DNA from: Emticicia sp031378345
GTDB lineage: Bacteria > Bacteroidota > Bacteroidia > Cytophagales > Spirosomataceae
NCBI GenBank assembly: GCA_031378345.1
Contig: JANNDY010000147.1
Span: 28,505 to 92,504, forward strand
DNA: 64,000 bases
Direction: 5' to 3'
Shown: positions 7,053-14,597 of the stretch, piece by piece
How positions within the stretch are numbered: position 1 is the stretch's first letter
How the letters are laid out: the number at the start of each line of letters is the position of its first letter
Translations under genes and position numbers: made by a program
Notes under the pieces: model-generated
Seen by the model: only the letters and a program-made list of their open reading frames with translations
Told to the model about the DNA's origin: nothing
Database searches by the model: none

Positions 7053-9659
7053 ATGAGTGAAGAAACACCAAAATACGACCCTATTCAACAAAAAGAGGTA
7101 ATTGACGATATGTTTGAGAAATGGTTTCTCGACTATGCCTCTTACGTAATTCTTGAACGTGCCGTGCCTGCCATCGAAGATGGACTAAAACCTGTGCAAC
7201 GACGCATCATGCACGCCCTCAAAGAAATGGATGATGGGCGATTCAATAAAGTTGCCAATGTCATCGGTTCGAGTATGCAATATCACCCGCATGGCGATGC
7301 TTCCATTGGTGATGCCATTGTGTCGTTGGGACAAAAAAACCTCTTGCTTGATATTCAAGGAAACTGGGGAGATGTGCGTACTGGCGACGGTGCGGCTGCC
7401 CCTCGTTATATCGAAGTTCGCCTCTCGAAATTTGCCAATGACGTACTTTTTAATGAAGACACCACCGAATGGCAAATGTCGTATGACGGTCGCAAGCGTG
7501 AGCCTGTTAATTTGCCTTCAAAGTTTCCTTTATTGCTTGCACAAGGCGTAGAAGGAATTGCCGTTGGACTTTCGACCAAAGTAATGCCCCATAATTTTAT
7601 AGAATTATGTGAGGCATCAATCGCCCATTTGAAAAAAGAACCGTTTCAACTTCTCCCCGATTTCTTGACGGGCGGCATGGTGGACGTGGCAACTTATAAT
7701 GATGGAGCAAGGGGTGGAAAAATAAAGGTTCGTGCAAAAATCGCCGAACTCGACAAAAAAACGCTTGAAATTCAAGAAATTCCGTTCAGCACAACAACTG
7801 CAACCCTTATTGATTCGATTATAAAAGCCAATGATGCAGGAAAAATCAAAATCAAAAAAGTAGAGGACAATACCGCCAAGAATGTTTCGATTATCATTCA
7901 TTTAGCACCCAATACTTCGCCCGATATTACGATTGATGCCCTCTATGCTTTCACGGAGTGTGAAAACTCGATTTCGCCCAATGCTTGTATCATCATTGAC
8001 AACAAACCTCACTTCGTGGCGGTCAGTGATATTTTGAGGCAATGCACCGAGCAAACGCAACATTTATTGCAGCGTGAACTCGAAATCAGGAAGCATGAAT
8101 TGAAAGAAAAGTTGCTTTATAGCTCGTTGGAGAAGATTTTTATCGAAAACAAAATCTACCGAGATATTGAAGAATGTACAACTTTCGAGGCGGTTATTGC
8201 AACGGTTGATGCTGGTTTAGAGCCTTTCAAGAAAGATTTTTATAGAGAAATCACCGAAGAAGACATCTTGCGATTGCTCGAAATCAAGATAAAACGAATC
8301 TCAAAATTCGACTCATTCAAAGCTGATGAATTGATGAAACGTTTGCTCGACGAACTGGCAGAAGTAGAAGATAATTTAGCAAATATTGTGCGTTATACTA
8401 TTTCTTTCTACAAAGATTTGCTCAAAAAATATGGTAAAGGGCGTGAACGAAAAACCGAAATCAGGCATTTTGGAGCAGTGCAAGCAACGGTTGTAGCTGC
8501 CAATAACCAAAAACTATACCTTGACCGGGAAAATGGTTTTGTAGGTTATGGTTTGAAAAAAGGCGATAATGTTGAATATATAATGGATTGCTCTGATATT
8601 GATGAAATAATCACTTTCAGGCGAGATGGAAAATATAGCGTTGTAAAAATTCAAGAAAAAGGTTTTGTCGGAAAAGACATTATTTATTGTTCGGTTTTTC
8701 GTAAAAATGATGAGCGAAAAATATTTAATGTAGTCTATCTTGATGGAAAAACGGGAATTTCTTATGCCAAACGTTTCTTTGTTACAGGCATTACTCGAGA
8801 TAAAGAATATGATGTGTCTATGGGAAATCCGAAGTCGAAAGTATTGTATTTTACGGCAAACGATAATGGCGAAGCCGAAAGTATTTCGGTGAATCTTACT
8901 GCCAATTCGACCGCCAAAAAGAAACAATTCGACTGGGATTTTTCGGTACTTGCTATCAAAAATCGAAGTTCGATGGGCAATGTTTTGACTAAGTTTCCTG
9001 TCAGAAAAGTTATACTAAAATCAGCAGGAAAATCAACACTTGGAGGCGTTGACATTTGGTTTGATGCAGTAATCGGAAAACTCAACCGTGACGAACATGG
9101 ACTTTATTTGGGCAATTTTGGCTCAGAAGACAAGATTTTGGTCATTTATAAAGATGGACAATACGAGTTTACGAACTTCGAACTGACCAATCGCTACGAA
9201 CAAAAAGATATTCTGCACGTAGTGAAATACGAGCCAGAAAGACCGATTTCGTGCTTGCATTTTGAAGGTGAAAACAAGATTTATTATATCAAACGTTTCA
9301 AGATTGAAACAACTACGATAGACAAGAAGTTTTTATTCATTGCCGACACCAAAAACTCACGATTATTGGCTGCAAGTTTGGACAAATATCCAAGAATGGA
9401 AATCAAGACCAAAGCCGACAAAAAAGCTGGCGTTGAGAAACAAACAATCATTGTTGATGAATTTGTAGAAGTACGTGGCTGGAAAGCAATCGGGCAGAAA
9501 ATCAATACTTACGAAATAATAGAAGTAAAGATGCTTGAACCAAAACCGGAAGAAGTTGTAGTTGTTGAGGTGTCACAGGTAATTGATAATAGTTCAGAAA
9601 ACGACTCTGAAAACACTGATAATCAAGAAGATAGCGATAAGCAATTGGCTTTGTTTTGA
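7053..9659 (+). CDS. parC: DNA topoisomerase IV subunit A (ParC/GyrA family)
   Basis: This 868-residue protein is a type IIA topoisomerase breakage-reunion subunit. It shows the N-terminal YASYVILERAVPAIEDGLKPVQRR block, a quinolone-region helix (HPHGDASIGDAI) and the catalytic tyrosine in AAPRYIEVRLS. The tower and coiled coil follow, then a C-terminal domain rich in beta blades and an acidic tail. Together with a ParE-type ATPase subunit, which is not in this window, it unlinks sister chromosomes. The C-terminal half diverges from canonical GyrA blades, as is usual for Bacteroidota ParC. The ATG at 7053 (MSEETPKYDP) was chosen because the likely -7 element lies at 7014. An ATG at 7032 would leave almost no leader. 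Confidence 0.9.
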   Translation: MSEETPKYDPIQQKEVIDDMFEKWFLDYASYVILERAVPAIEDGLKPVQRRIMHALKEMDDGRFNKVANVIGSSMQYHPHGDASIGDAIVSLGQKNLLLDIQGNWGDVRTGDGAAAPRYIEVRLSKFANDVLFNEDTTEWQMSYDGRKREPVNLPSKFPLLLAQGVEGIAVGLSTKVMPHNFIELCEASIAHLKKEPFQLLPDFLTGGMVDVATYNDGARGGKIKVRAKIAELDKKTLEIQEIPFSTTTATLIDSIIKANDAGKIKIKKVEDNTAKNVSIIIHLAPNTSPDITIDALYAFTECENSISPNACIIIDNKPHFVAVSDILRQCTEQTQHLLQRELEIRKHELKEKLLYSSLEKIFIENKIYRDIEECTTFEAVIATVDAGLEPFKKDFYREITEEDILRLLEIKIKRISKFDSFKADELMKRLLDELAEVEDNLANIVRYTISFYKDLLKKYGKGRERKTEIRHFGAVQATVVAANNQKLYLDRENGFVGYGLKKGDNVEYIMDCSDIDEIITFRRDGKYSVVKIQEKGFVGKDIIYCSVFRKNDERKIFNVVYLDGKTGISYAKRFFVTGITRDKEYDVSMGNPKSKVLYFTANDNGEAESISVNLTANSTAKKKQFDWDFSVLAIKNRSSMGNVLTKFPVRKVILKSAGKSTLGGVDIWFDAVIGKLNRDEHGLYLGNFGSEDKILVIYKDGQYEFTNFELTNRYEQKDILHVVKYEPERPISCLHFEGENKIYYIKRFKIETTTIDKKFLFIADTKNSRLLAASLDKYPRMEIKTKADKKAGVEKQTIIVDEFVEVRGWKAIGQKINTYEIIEVKMLEPKPEEVVVVEVSQVIDNSSENDSENTDNQEDSDKQLALF

Positions 9660-9662
9660 GTT

Positions 9663-9690
9663 TTTTACCACCGCATCGGCGGTGGTAAAA
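9663..9690. terminator. hairpin between convergent parC and the PspC-like gene
   Basis: A perfect 12-bp stem (TTTTACCACCGC / GCGGTGGTAAAA) with the loop ATCG lies just after the parC stop codon. The T-tract is part of the stem rather than trailing it, so termination is likely but the structure is not textbook. Confidence 0.6.
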
Positions 9691-9708
9691 TAGTTAAAAC
9701 TTTGAAAC

Positions 9709-9939
9709 TCAAAACTCCCAAACAGTTGGATTTTGATGACGGCGAAGGTGCTTTCGGACTTCCATCCAAAAAGCTAAAGCAATATAAATGATGATTGGCG
9801 AACCAAAAGTAAAGAATGAAGCATATATAAAATATAGGCGAACACTTCCTGCTGAAAAATTTAGTTTTTCGCCAAGTTTGGAGCAAACTCCAAAGAGTTG
9901 ATTCTCAACTAAGTACCTTAATCGTCCTGTTTTTAACAT
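9709..9939 (-). CDS. PspC domain protein
   Basis: This 76-residue protein is essentially one PspC domain. A short basic start leads into FGVCSKLGEKLNFSAGSVRL, which is the conserved G(V)C-GLAE-P-VRL pattern. One strongly hydrophobic helix follows (YFIYASFFTFGSPIIIYIALAF), then a basic tail. PspC proteins are small membrane proteins linked to envelope-stress responses in other bacteria. No PspA or other psp gene is adjacent, so its role here is open. It converges with parC across a hairpin. Confidence 0.75.
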   Translation of the reverse strand: MLKTGRLRYLVENQLFGVCSKLGEKLNFSAGSVRLYFIYASFFTFGSPIIIYIALAFWMEVRKHLRRHQNPTVWEF

Positions 9940-10128
9940 AGCTCAATAGAATATAGATACGAATGTAGGTAAAAAAATACTTTTGTCAAGTATTTTGTGA
10001 AAAAAATTATGGTTTAATACAAATAAATATAAGTTTAGTACAAAAATAATTTTGATAAACTTGTATTTTCTTGAAAAATACGTACATTGCAATTCATTTA
10101 TTTATTCCCTCTAATTTATTTTATTGCA

Positions 10129-10323
10129 ATGCAAACAGGCGTAGTTAAATTTTTCAATGAAACCAAAGGTTTTGGTTTTATCACTGATGATGCTTCAGGA
10201 CAAGAAATCTTCCTTCATGTAACAGGTCTTAATGGCTTGAAAGTACGTGAAAACGACCAAGTCCAATACGAAGTTGTGGAAGGTCGCAAAGGATTGAATG
10301 CAGTCGAAGTGAAAAAAATATAG
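10129..10323 (+). CDS. cspA: cold-shock protein, CspA family
   Basis: This 64-residue single OB-fold protein has RNP1-like GFGFI and RNP2-like IFLHVTGL motifs and starts MQTGVVKFFNETKG. It binds single-stranded RNA or DNA and acts as an RNA chaperone. The ATG at 10129 matches the family start, and the longer frame from 10087 is unsupported. TAATTTTG at 10047-10054 is a possible -7 element and would give a leader of about 70 nt, a common arrangement for cold-shock mRNAs. No good -33 was seen. A strong terminator follows, so the gene is monocistronic. Confidence 0.95.
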   Translation: MQTGVVKFFNETKGFGFITDDASGQEIFLHVTGLNGLKVRENDQVQYEVVEGRKGLNAVEVKKI

Positions 10324-10348
10324 TTTTTTTTAGATTGAATTCAAGTTT

Positions 10349-10387
10349 AAAAACCTCGTTAATTTGAAAAATTAGTGAGGTTTTTTT
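10349..10387 (+). terminator. intrinsic terminator of cspA
   Basis: The stem AACCTCGTTAATTT pairs with AAATTAGTGAGGTT, with two G-U pairs and a short loop. It is flanked by A5 and followed by T7. The CCTCGTT stem core recurs in the terminator at 24175-24211. Confidence 0.85.
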
Positions 10388-10440
10388 GTGGATTTTAAGC
10401 AAAATCCACTACGTATATTTACGCATTTCATTAGGGGTTA

Positions 10441-10470
10441 TTACGTAATTTTAGAAGTAAAATTACGTAA
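10441..10470. promoter_or_regulatory. perfect 13-bp inverted repeat upstream of the 7TM/kinase module
   Basis: TTACGTAATTTTA and its exact reverse complement are separated by GAAG. The repeat sits 46 bp upstream of the -33 element of the operon that starts at 10578. There is no T-run after it, so it is more likely a regulator site than a terminator. The operon's own NarL-type regulator is an obvious candidate binder, by inference. Confidence 0.45.
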
Positions 10471-10516
10471 ACTATTGACTATCAGTAGTTTAGATAACAA
10501 ATCTCTTTTTTGTGAT

Positions 10517-10547
10517 TTTGCATTTATACAATTTATTTATATTTTTG
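10517..10547 (+). promoter_or_regulatory. promoter of the 7TM/kinase module
   Basis: TTTG (10517-10520), exactly 19 bp, then TATTTTTG (10540-10547) fits the Bacteroidota promoter consensus. The first ATG of the operon is at 10578, giving a leader of about 25 nt. Confidence 0.7.
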
Positions 10548-10577
10548 ATTTTCGGTACTTAAACTGTCTTTAAACTA

Positions 10578-11045
10578 ATGAAAAGAATTATCGAATTTCT
10601 CAAAAAACTTTTTTGTAAACCAATCAAACTGCCAAGCCAAATGAAAAAAAAATCTTCAAGTACAGGTCAGCCATTTAGTATGGCAAAAATTCGTGAATAT
10701 GTAAAAAACTTCAAAAAACAAATTGGAAGTAAGAAAACATTAGAAGAAGCCTTCACCGACCAAAATGGATTAATTAGAGAAGCTGAGTTTTTTGGCAAAG
10801 CCAAATTAGATACACTTTTAGACCCTGAAAAAATAGGCAAAGATATTTTAGGACTAAGAATTTACTATGGTTTTGCTCCAGAAGATGCCGAAGGAAATAT
10901 TGCAGATGGCGGCAGAATTAGCCCACGACTATTTTTGGTGCCAGTTGGGCTTGATGGAAAAGATATAACATTCAACCTTGAAGCATTAAAAGATGTTCCA
11001 GATGGTGATGGTCTTGGAGATGGAGCACCTCAGCCCCCATATTGA
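10578..11045 (+). CDS. uncharacterised soluble protein, first gene of the 7TM/kinase operon
   Basis: I do not recognise this 155-residue protein. It starts with a basic amphipathic stretch (MKRIIEFLKKLF) and a lysine/serine-rich linker, with no clear signal peptide. A folded-looking middle follows, containing LRIYYGFAPEDAEGNIADGG, RISPRLFLVPVGLDGKDITF and then an acidic, glycine- and proline-rich tail (DVPDGDGLGDGAPQPPY). The basic amphipathic start could bind a membrane surface. It has its own promoter, and the seven-helix membrane protein begins 12 bp after its stop. It may therefore be a ligand, anchor or accessory factor for that protein and the kinase. No function is assigned. Confidence 0.8.
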   Translation: MKRIIEFLKKLFCKPIKLPSQMKKKSSSTGQPFSMAKIREYVKNFKKQIGSKKTLEEAFTDQNGLIREAEFFGKAKLDTLLDPEKIGKDILGLRIYYGFAPEDAEGNIADGGRISPRLFLVPVGLDGKDITFNLEALKDVPDGDGLGDGAPQPPY

Positions 11046-11057
11046 AATATCTACACT

Positions 11058-11750
11058 ATGCTACTACGGATTTTCACTAATATCGCAGATTTTATAATCT
11101 TATTGCCTGTGATTTTAATTTACATAAATAGACAATATTTAACAAAAGAACTTAAAATATTGTCTATTTACGTTTTACTTATGTTCATTAGAAATATCAT
11201 TAGTGTTATATATAACTTTCTTTATATGAAATACCAATACTATGTAAATACGGTTTTTTATTATAACCTCTATAATATAATTGGCTTTTATTTAATCGCA
11301 TATTTATATATTTTACTACTTAAAGATGGCTTTTTGAAAAAGGTAATTTATGGACTAATGATAATTTTTACATTTTTCTCCTTCTTGGATATATTTAATG
11401 GAACTTTAAACATAGATACGTCTGAATTTAATAAATATTCTTTTGCGATTTCAGGTATTTTAATACCTATTTTAGCTTTTACTCACCTCTATAAAATATT
11501 ACAAGGTCTTCAAACCGAAAATATTTTAACTTACCCATACTTTTGGATAAGTGCTTCTTTTTTGTTATATTTTTCATGTACATTCTACATGTATCTTTTT
11601 GTAAACAACAGCATAAACAACAAAAGTGCTAATCCATTGAATATGTGGCAAATAGACACAATTTTTAGTATAATATTTGCTTTAATGTTGAGCTTTGTTT
11701 TTAACTTTAGCAAAAATTTAGAAACATTAAAATCAAATAAAATTGAATGA
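11058..11750 (+). CDS. seven-helix membrane protein, putative sensor partner of the next kinase
   Basis: This 230-residue protein is almost entirely hydrophobic. I count seven membrane segments, near residues 4-22, 32-56, 69-89, 95-113, 128-148, 161-182 and 196-217. They are joined by short loops, and a charged cytoplasmic tail follows (KNLETLKSNKIE). There is no enzymatic motif. Its stop overlaps the start of the downstream histidine kinase by 8 bp, and that kinase has only one membrane helix and no sensing domain of its own. The layout suggests that this protein detects the signal and the kinase transmits it. The family is not one I can name. Confidence 0.8.
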   Translation: MLLRIFTNIADFIILLPVILIYINRQYLTKELKILSIYVLLMFIRNIISVIYNFLYMKYQYYVNTVFYYNLYNIIGFYLIAYLYILLLKDGFLKKVIYGLMIIFTFFSFLDIFNGTLNIDTSEFNKYSFAISGILIPILAFTHLYKILQGLQTENILTYPYFWISASFLLYFSCTFYMYLFVNNSINNKSANPLNMWQIDTIFSIIFALMLSFVFNFSKNLETLKSNKIE

Positions 11751-12537
11751 TTTTGATTACATTTATGTAGTTATTTTCCTAACAATATTCACTTTTGTAA
11801 TATTGTTGGCTATTATTTTGTTTGTTACTTACTACCAACGAAAGCAAATACAACAAAAAGTAGATATACAAAACTTAAAAAATGAAATGCAACGCCAACT
11901 CCTCGAATCTGCCTTAGAAGTGCAAGAAGTTGAGCGTGTACGCATAGCAAAAGACCTGCACGATGAGGTTGGGGCAATGCTTTCGGTAACAAAAATGAGC
12001 CTTAACCAGCTTCTACGAAAACTCGATGATGCAGAAGACTTATCTGCACAAGGCTTGCATACACGAGAACTTTTAGAACAGTCAATTGGGCAGGTAAGAC
12101 GAATTTCAAAAGAATTAGTACCAAGCACTTTAGACGAGTTTGGTTTGATGTGTGCCATTGATGAATTCATCCAAAAAGTACATTTTGCTTCCGAAACTTT
12201 TTTTGTTTTTAGTCATGAAGGCATTGACTCCAATCAACGATTTGATAGAAAAATCGAACTCGCAATTTATCGAATTGTACAAGAATTAGTCAATAATGCC
12301 CTCAAACATGCTGAGGCTAAAGAAATAACTTTAAAATTAGCTACCGAAGTAAATAAAATTATCTTTATATTTACCGATGATGGTAAAGGATTCAATATTG
12401 AAAGTGTTCGCAAAAATCCAAAATCGGGTCTTGGTATGCGAAACATAGAAAGCCGTTTGAGTGTTATTAATGGTAAATTTGATATAAAATCTGTCATCAG
12501 ACAAGGCACACATACAATTATAGAAATTCCAATATAG
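11743..12537 (+). CDS. sensor histidine kinase, HisKA_3 type, with minimal input region
   Basis: The 264-residue protein has one N-terminal membrane helix (about 6-31) and a short coiled coil. The phosphoacceptor box is VRIAKDLHDEVGAMLSV, with the histidine near residue 72. The HATPase domain has ELVNNALKHAEA, DDGKGF and GLGMRNIESR motifs. It overlaps the membrane-protein gene upstream and is followed 131 bp later by a NarL-type response regulator, its obvious partner. The lack of an extracytoplasmic domain suggests that sensing is delegated to the seven-helix protein. The gap to the regulator gene is filled by a hairpin element. Confidence 0.9.
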   Translation: MNDFDYIYVVIFLTIFTFVILLAIILFVTYYQRKQIQQKVDIQNLKNEMQRQLLESALEVQEVERVRIAKDLHDEVGAMLSVTKMSLNQLLRKLDDAEDLSAQGLHTRELLEQSIGQVRRISKELVPSTLDEFGLMCAIDEFIQKVHFASETFFVFSHEGIDSNQRFDRKIELAIYRIVQELVNNALKHAEAKEITLKLATEVNKIIFIFTDDGKGFNIESVRKNPKSGLGMRNIESRLSVINGKFDIKSVIRQGTHTIIEIPI

Positions 12538-12539
12538 AG

Positions 12540-12660
12540 TTCTGAGTTTAGAGTTCTGAATTCTGAGTGGGTCGCTCACGGTCCGCCATTGTGGTGCGAT
12601 TAAATTCTCAGAATTCAAAACTCTAAACTCAGAATTCAGAATCGCACGGGCGACCCCGTC
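12540..12660. repeat. variable-arm hairpin element inside the kinase/regulator operon
   Basis: The arms at 12540-12567 and 12607-12634 are 28 nt each and pair with one mismatch. They are built of the reiterated words TTCTGAG, AGAGTTCTG and AATTC. The loop holds a GC-rich stretch (12571-12602). The right arm is followed by CGCACGGGCGACCCCGTC (12643-12660), which occurs again at 13399-13416 and 57637-57654. On the transcript it would form a long stem between the kinase and regulator cistrons and could alter their relative expression. Confidence 0.7.
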
Positions 12661-12668
12661 AAAGAACT

Positions 12669-13319
12669 ATGTCAAAAATTCAGATAGCAGTCGTAGATGA
12701 CCACAGTTTATTTCGGAAAGGAATGATTTCTATTCTGCAACAAGTGCCCGATTTTGAAGTCGTGGTGGAGGCTGTCAATGGGCAAGATTTTTTGGATAAG
12801 CTTCAAAAGCAAGCTGTCGATGTTGTTTTGATGGATTTGCAAATGCCTGTGCTTGATGGCATGAAAACAACGGCAATCGTCCATGAAAAATATCCTGAGT
12901 TAAAGGTTTTGATACTTTCAATGCACGACGAAGACCAATTTGTGCTGCATTTGATGGAAATGGGAGCAAATGGCTATCTTTTGAAAGATACCGACCCCGA
13001 AGAAGTTGAAAGAGCCATCAGAAAAGTCAATGAAACTGATGTGTATTTTAGTGATTTTGTGAGCAAAATAATGCTCCGAAAAATGAACCGTAAAACACAA
13101 CAAGAAAACAAAATTTTTAATTATAAAACCGACCTTTCGGAGCGTGAAATAGGTATTTTGAAACATACTTGCGATGGTCTGACCACAGCAGCAATAGCTG
13201 ATATTCTTGCCCTTAGCCCACGCACAGTAGAAGGACATCGCCTCCGAATGATGGAAAAACTTGGGCTAAAAAATACCGCAGGATTAGTAGCTTTTGCTAT
13301 TAGAAATAATTTGTGTTGA
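12669..13319 (+). CDS. response regulator, NarL/FixJ family
   Basis: This 216-residue protein has a receiver domain, with acidic DDH near residues 10-12 and the phosphoacceptor aspartate in VVLMDLQMPVLDG. The conserved lysine is in YLLKDTDPEE. A LuxR-type helix-turn-helix follows (LSEREIGILKHTCDGLTTAAIADILALSPRTVEGHR, read in two halves). It should be phosphorylated by the kinase encoded just upstream and then bind promoter DNA. The inverted repeat at 10441-10470 ahead of its own operon is a candidate target. Confidence 0.92.
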   Translation: MSKIQIAVVDDHSLFRKGMISILQQVPDFEVVVEAVNGQDFLDKLQKQAVDVVLMDLQMPVLDGMKTTAIVHEKYPELKVLILSMHDEDQFVLHLMEMGANGYLLKDTDPEEVERAIRKVNETDVYFSDFVSKIMLRKMNRKTQQENKIFNYKTDLSEREIGILKHTCDGLTTAAIADILALSPRTVEGHRLRMMEKLGLKNTAGLVAFAIRNNLC

Positions 13320-13325
13320 TTGATA

Positions 13326-13423
13326 GGAATTAGGTTTCAGGCATTAGGAGTTAGGTAAAACTAACAAAACTTTATGTCGATAAATCCTAAAACCTAATCG
13401 CACGGGCGACCCCGTCCTAAAAC
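13326..13423. repeat. variable-arm hairpin element after the response-regulator gene
   Basis: The region is built from the words ATTAGG and CCTAA. ATTAGGTTTCAGG (13329-13341) pairs with CCTAAAACCTAAT (13386-13398), 12 of 13 positions. The conserved core CGCACGGGCGACCCCGTC is at 13399-13416. It fills the gap between two convergent genes. Confidence 0.65.
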
Positions 13424-13810
13424 CTAACTAACAACTGCCGTAAACTCTATTTCTACCAAATATTCTTTGTCAATCAAAGCACTTACTTCGACCATAGTTG
13501 TTACAGGTTTTATTTGATTGAAAAATTCTCCATGAGCTTTTCCAATTTCTTCCCATTTCGAAATATCGGTGGTAAAAATCCTTGTACGAATCACATCGCT
13601 CAATTTTGCTCCTAATTGTTCCAGCACCTTTTCGGCTTTCAAAATAATAAATTTTGTTTGAATATTTGGGTCATTTTTCCCTACTATTTCACCACTGCCA
13701 TCAGTTGCAACTGTACCTGAAATTTCAATAATATTACCAATTTTTACTGCACGAGAGTAGCCCACGATATCTTCCCATTTTGCTCCTGTTGAAATGTTTG
13801 TTCTTTCCAT
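13424..13810 (-). CDS. RidA (YjgF/YER057c/UK114) family protein
   Basis: This 128-residue protein has the Rid fold signatures YSRAVKIGNIIEISGTV, the LGAKLSDVIRTRIFTTDI helix and the final VEIEFTAV strand. Canonical RidA hydrolyses reactive enamine/imine intermediates from PLP enzymes and uses an arginine in a VEV-A-R-L segment. Here the matching place reads VEVSALIDKEYLVEIE, with no arginine. It is therefore likely a Rid paralogue with a different or unknown activity rather than an authentic imine deaminase. It is convergent with the response-regulator gene and divergent from grpE. Confidence 0.85.
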   Translation of the reverse strand: MERTNISTGAKWEDIVGYSRAVKIGNIIEISGTVATDGSGEIVGKNDPNIQTKFIILKAEKVLEQLGAKLSDVIRTRIFTTDISKWEEIGKAHGEFFNQIKPVTTMVEVSALIDKEYLVEIEFTAVVS

Positions 13811-13874
13811 TTTTTCTTTAATAAGTTGTTTTGTCTTTTAAAAAATTTCAAAAAGTGCCTAAATCGTCAATTTT

Positions 13875-13889
13875 CTGCCATCTTGTCAG
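13875..13889. promoter_or_regulatory. CTGCCA-N3-TGTCAG palindrome upstream of grpE
   Basis: A 15-bp imperfect palindrome lies in the divergent ridA/grpE gap, 60 bp before the grpE ATG. Its position ahead of a heat-shock operon suggests a stress-regulator site. This is a pattern-based guess. Confidence 0.3.
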
Positions 13890-13948
13890 TAAATTTCCTA
13901 TTGGCAAAATAATTGTCGAAATTTGCAAAAAATAAACATCATTACAAA

Positions 13949-14497
13949 ATGGCAGACAATAATAAAGAAGAAGAAATAGTGGAAGAGTTGTCCGGAGAGC
14001 ATACAACAGGCGATAATGAAGTATTAGAAGTAGAAAGCGAGGAAGTTGAAAACAATGATTCAGTTATTGAATATCAATTGGCAGAAGCAAAAGACAAATA
14101 TTTACGTTTATATGCCGACTTCGAGAATTTCCGTCGCCGCACAGCGAAAGAGAAAATAGACATGATTCATAACGCCACAGAAGGTTTGATAAAAGACCTT
14201 ATTCCTGTCATTGATGATTTTGAACGTGCCAACAAATCGTTTGAAACTGTAACCGAAATTGAACCAATAAAAGAAGGAATTGCCTTGATATTCAATAAGT
14301 TACAAAAAACTCTGGCAAGCAAAGGCTTGAAAGGAATGGACTCAAAAGGTCAAGAATTTGATGTAGAACTGCACGAATGTATCACACAATTTGCCGCAGG
14401 CGAAGACAATAAAGGTAAGGTTATTGAAGAAATAGAAAAAGGTTATTCACTAAACGATAAGGTTATCCGCTACGCAAAAGTTGTGGTAGGTTCTTAA
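13949..14497 (+). CDS. grpE: nucleotide exchange factor GrpE
   Basis: This 182-residue protein starts with an acidic disordered stretch. The GrpE dimerisation coiled coil follows, with the characteristic DKYLRLYADFENFRRRT segment, then the beta-wing domain (GQEFDVELHECI... VIRYAKVVVG). It promotes ADP release from DnaK. The ATG at 13949 (MADNNKEEE) was preferred to the upstream TTG at 13913. dnaJ follows 100 bp downstream after a hairpin element. dnaK is not in this window. Confidence 0.95.
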   Translation: MADNNKEEEIVEELSGEHTTGDNEVLEVESEEVENNDSVIEYQLAEAKDKYLRLYADFENFRRRTAKEKIDMIHNATEGLIKDLIPVIDDFERANKSFETVTEIEPIKEGIALIFNKLQKTLASKGLKGMDSKGQEFDVELHECITQFAAGEDNKGKVIEEIEKGYSLNDKVIRYAKVVVGS

Positions 14498-14504
14498 TTT
14501 TGAA

Positions 14505-14590
14505 GCGGAACGCCGCCTGTTCGAAATGAGCGAATGAATGAATAAAACTAAAATATTCACTCATTCGCTCATTCACTCATTCACTCATTG
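14505..14590. repeat. variable-arm hairpin element between grpE and dnaJ
   Basis: The core GCGGAACGCCGCC (14505-14517) is followed by arms made of AATGAGCGAATG-type words. 14525-14543 pairs with 14555-14573 over 19 nt with one mismatch, and further ATTCACTC repeats run to the dnaJ ribosome-binding region. The same core recurs at 55404-55416. A transcript hairpin here could tune dnaJ expression relative to grpE. Confidence 0.65.
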
Positions 14591-14597
14591 AAAAAAA

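Noticed and set aside
10388..10573. 61-codon plus-strand frame after the cspA terminator
   Set aside because: It covers the inverted repeat and the promoter of the next operon and starts with GTG inside the terminator T-run.
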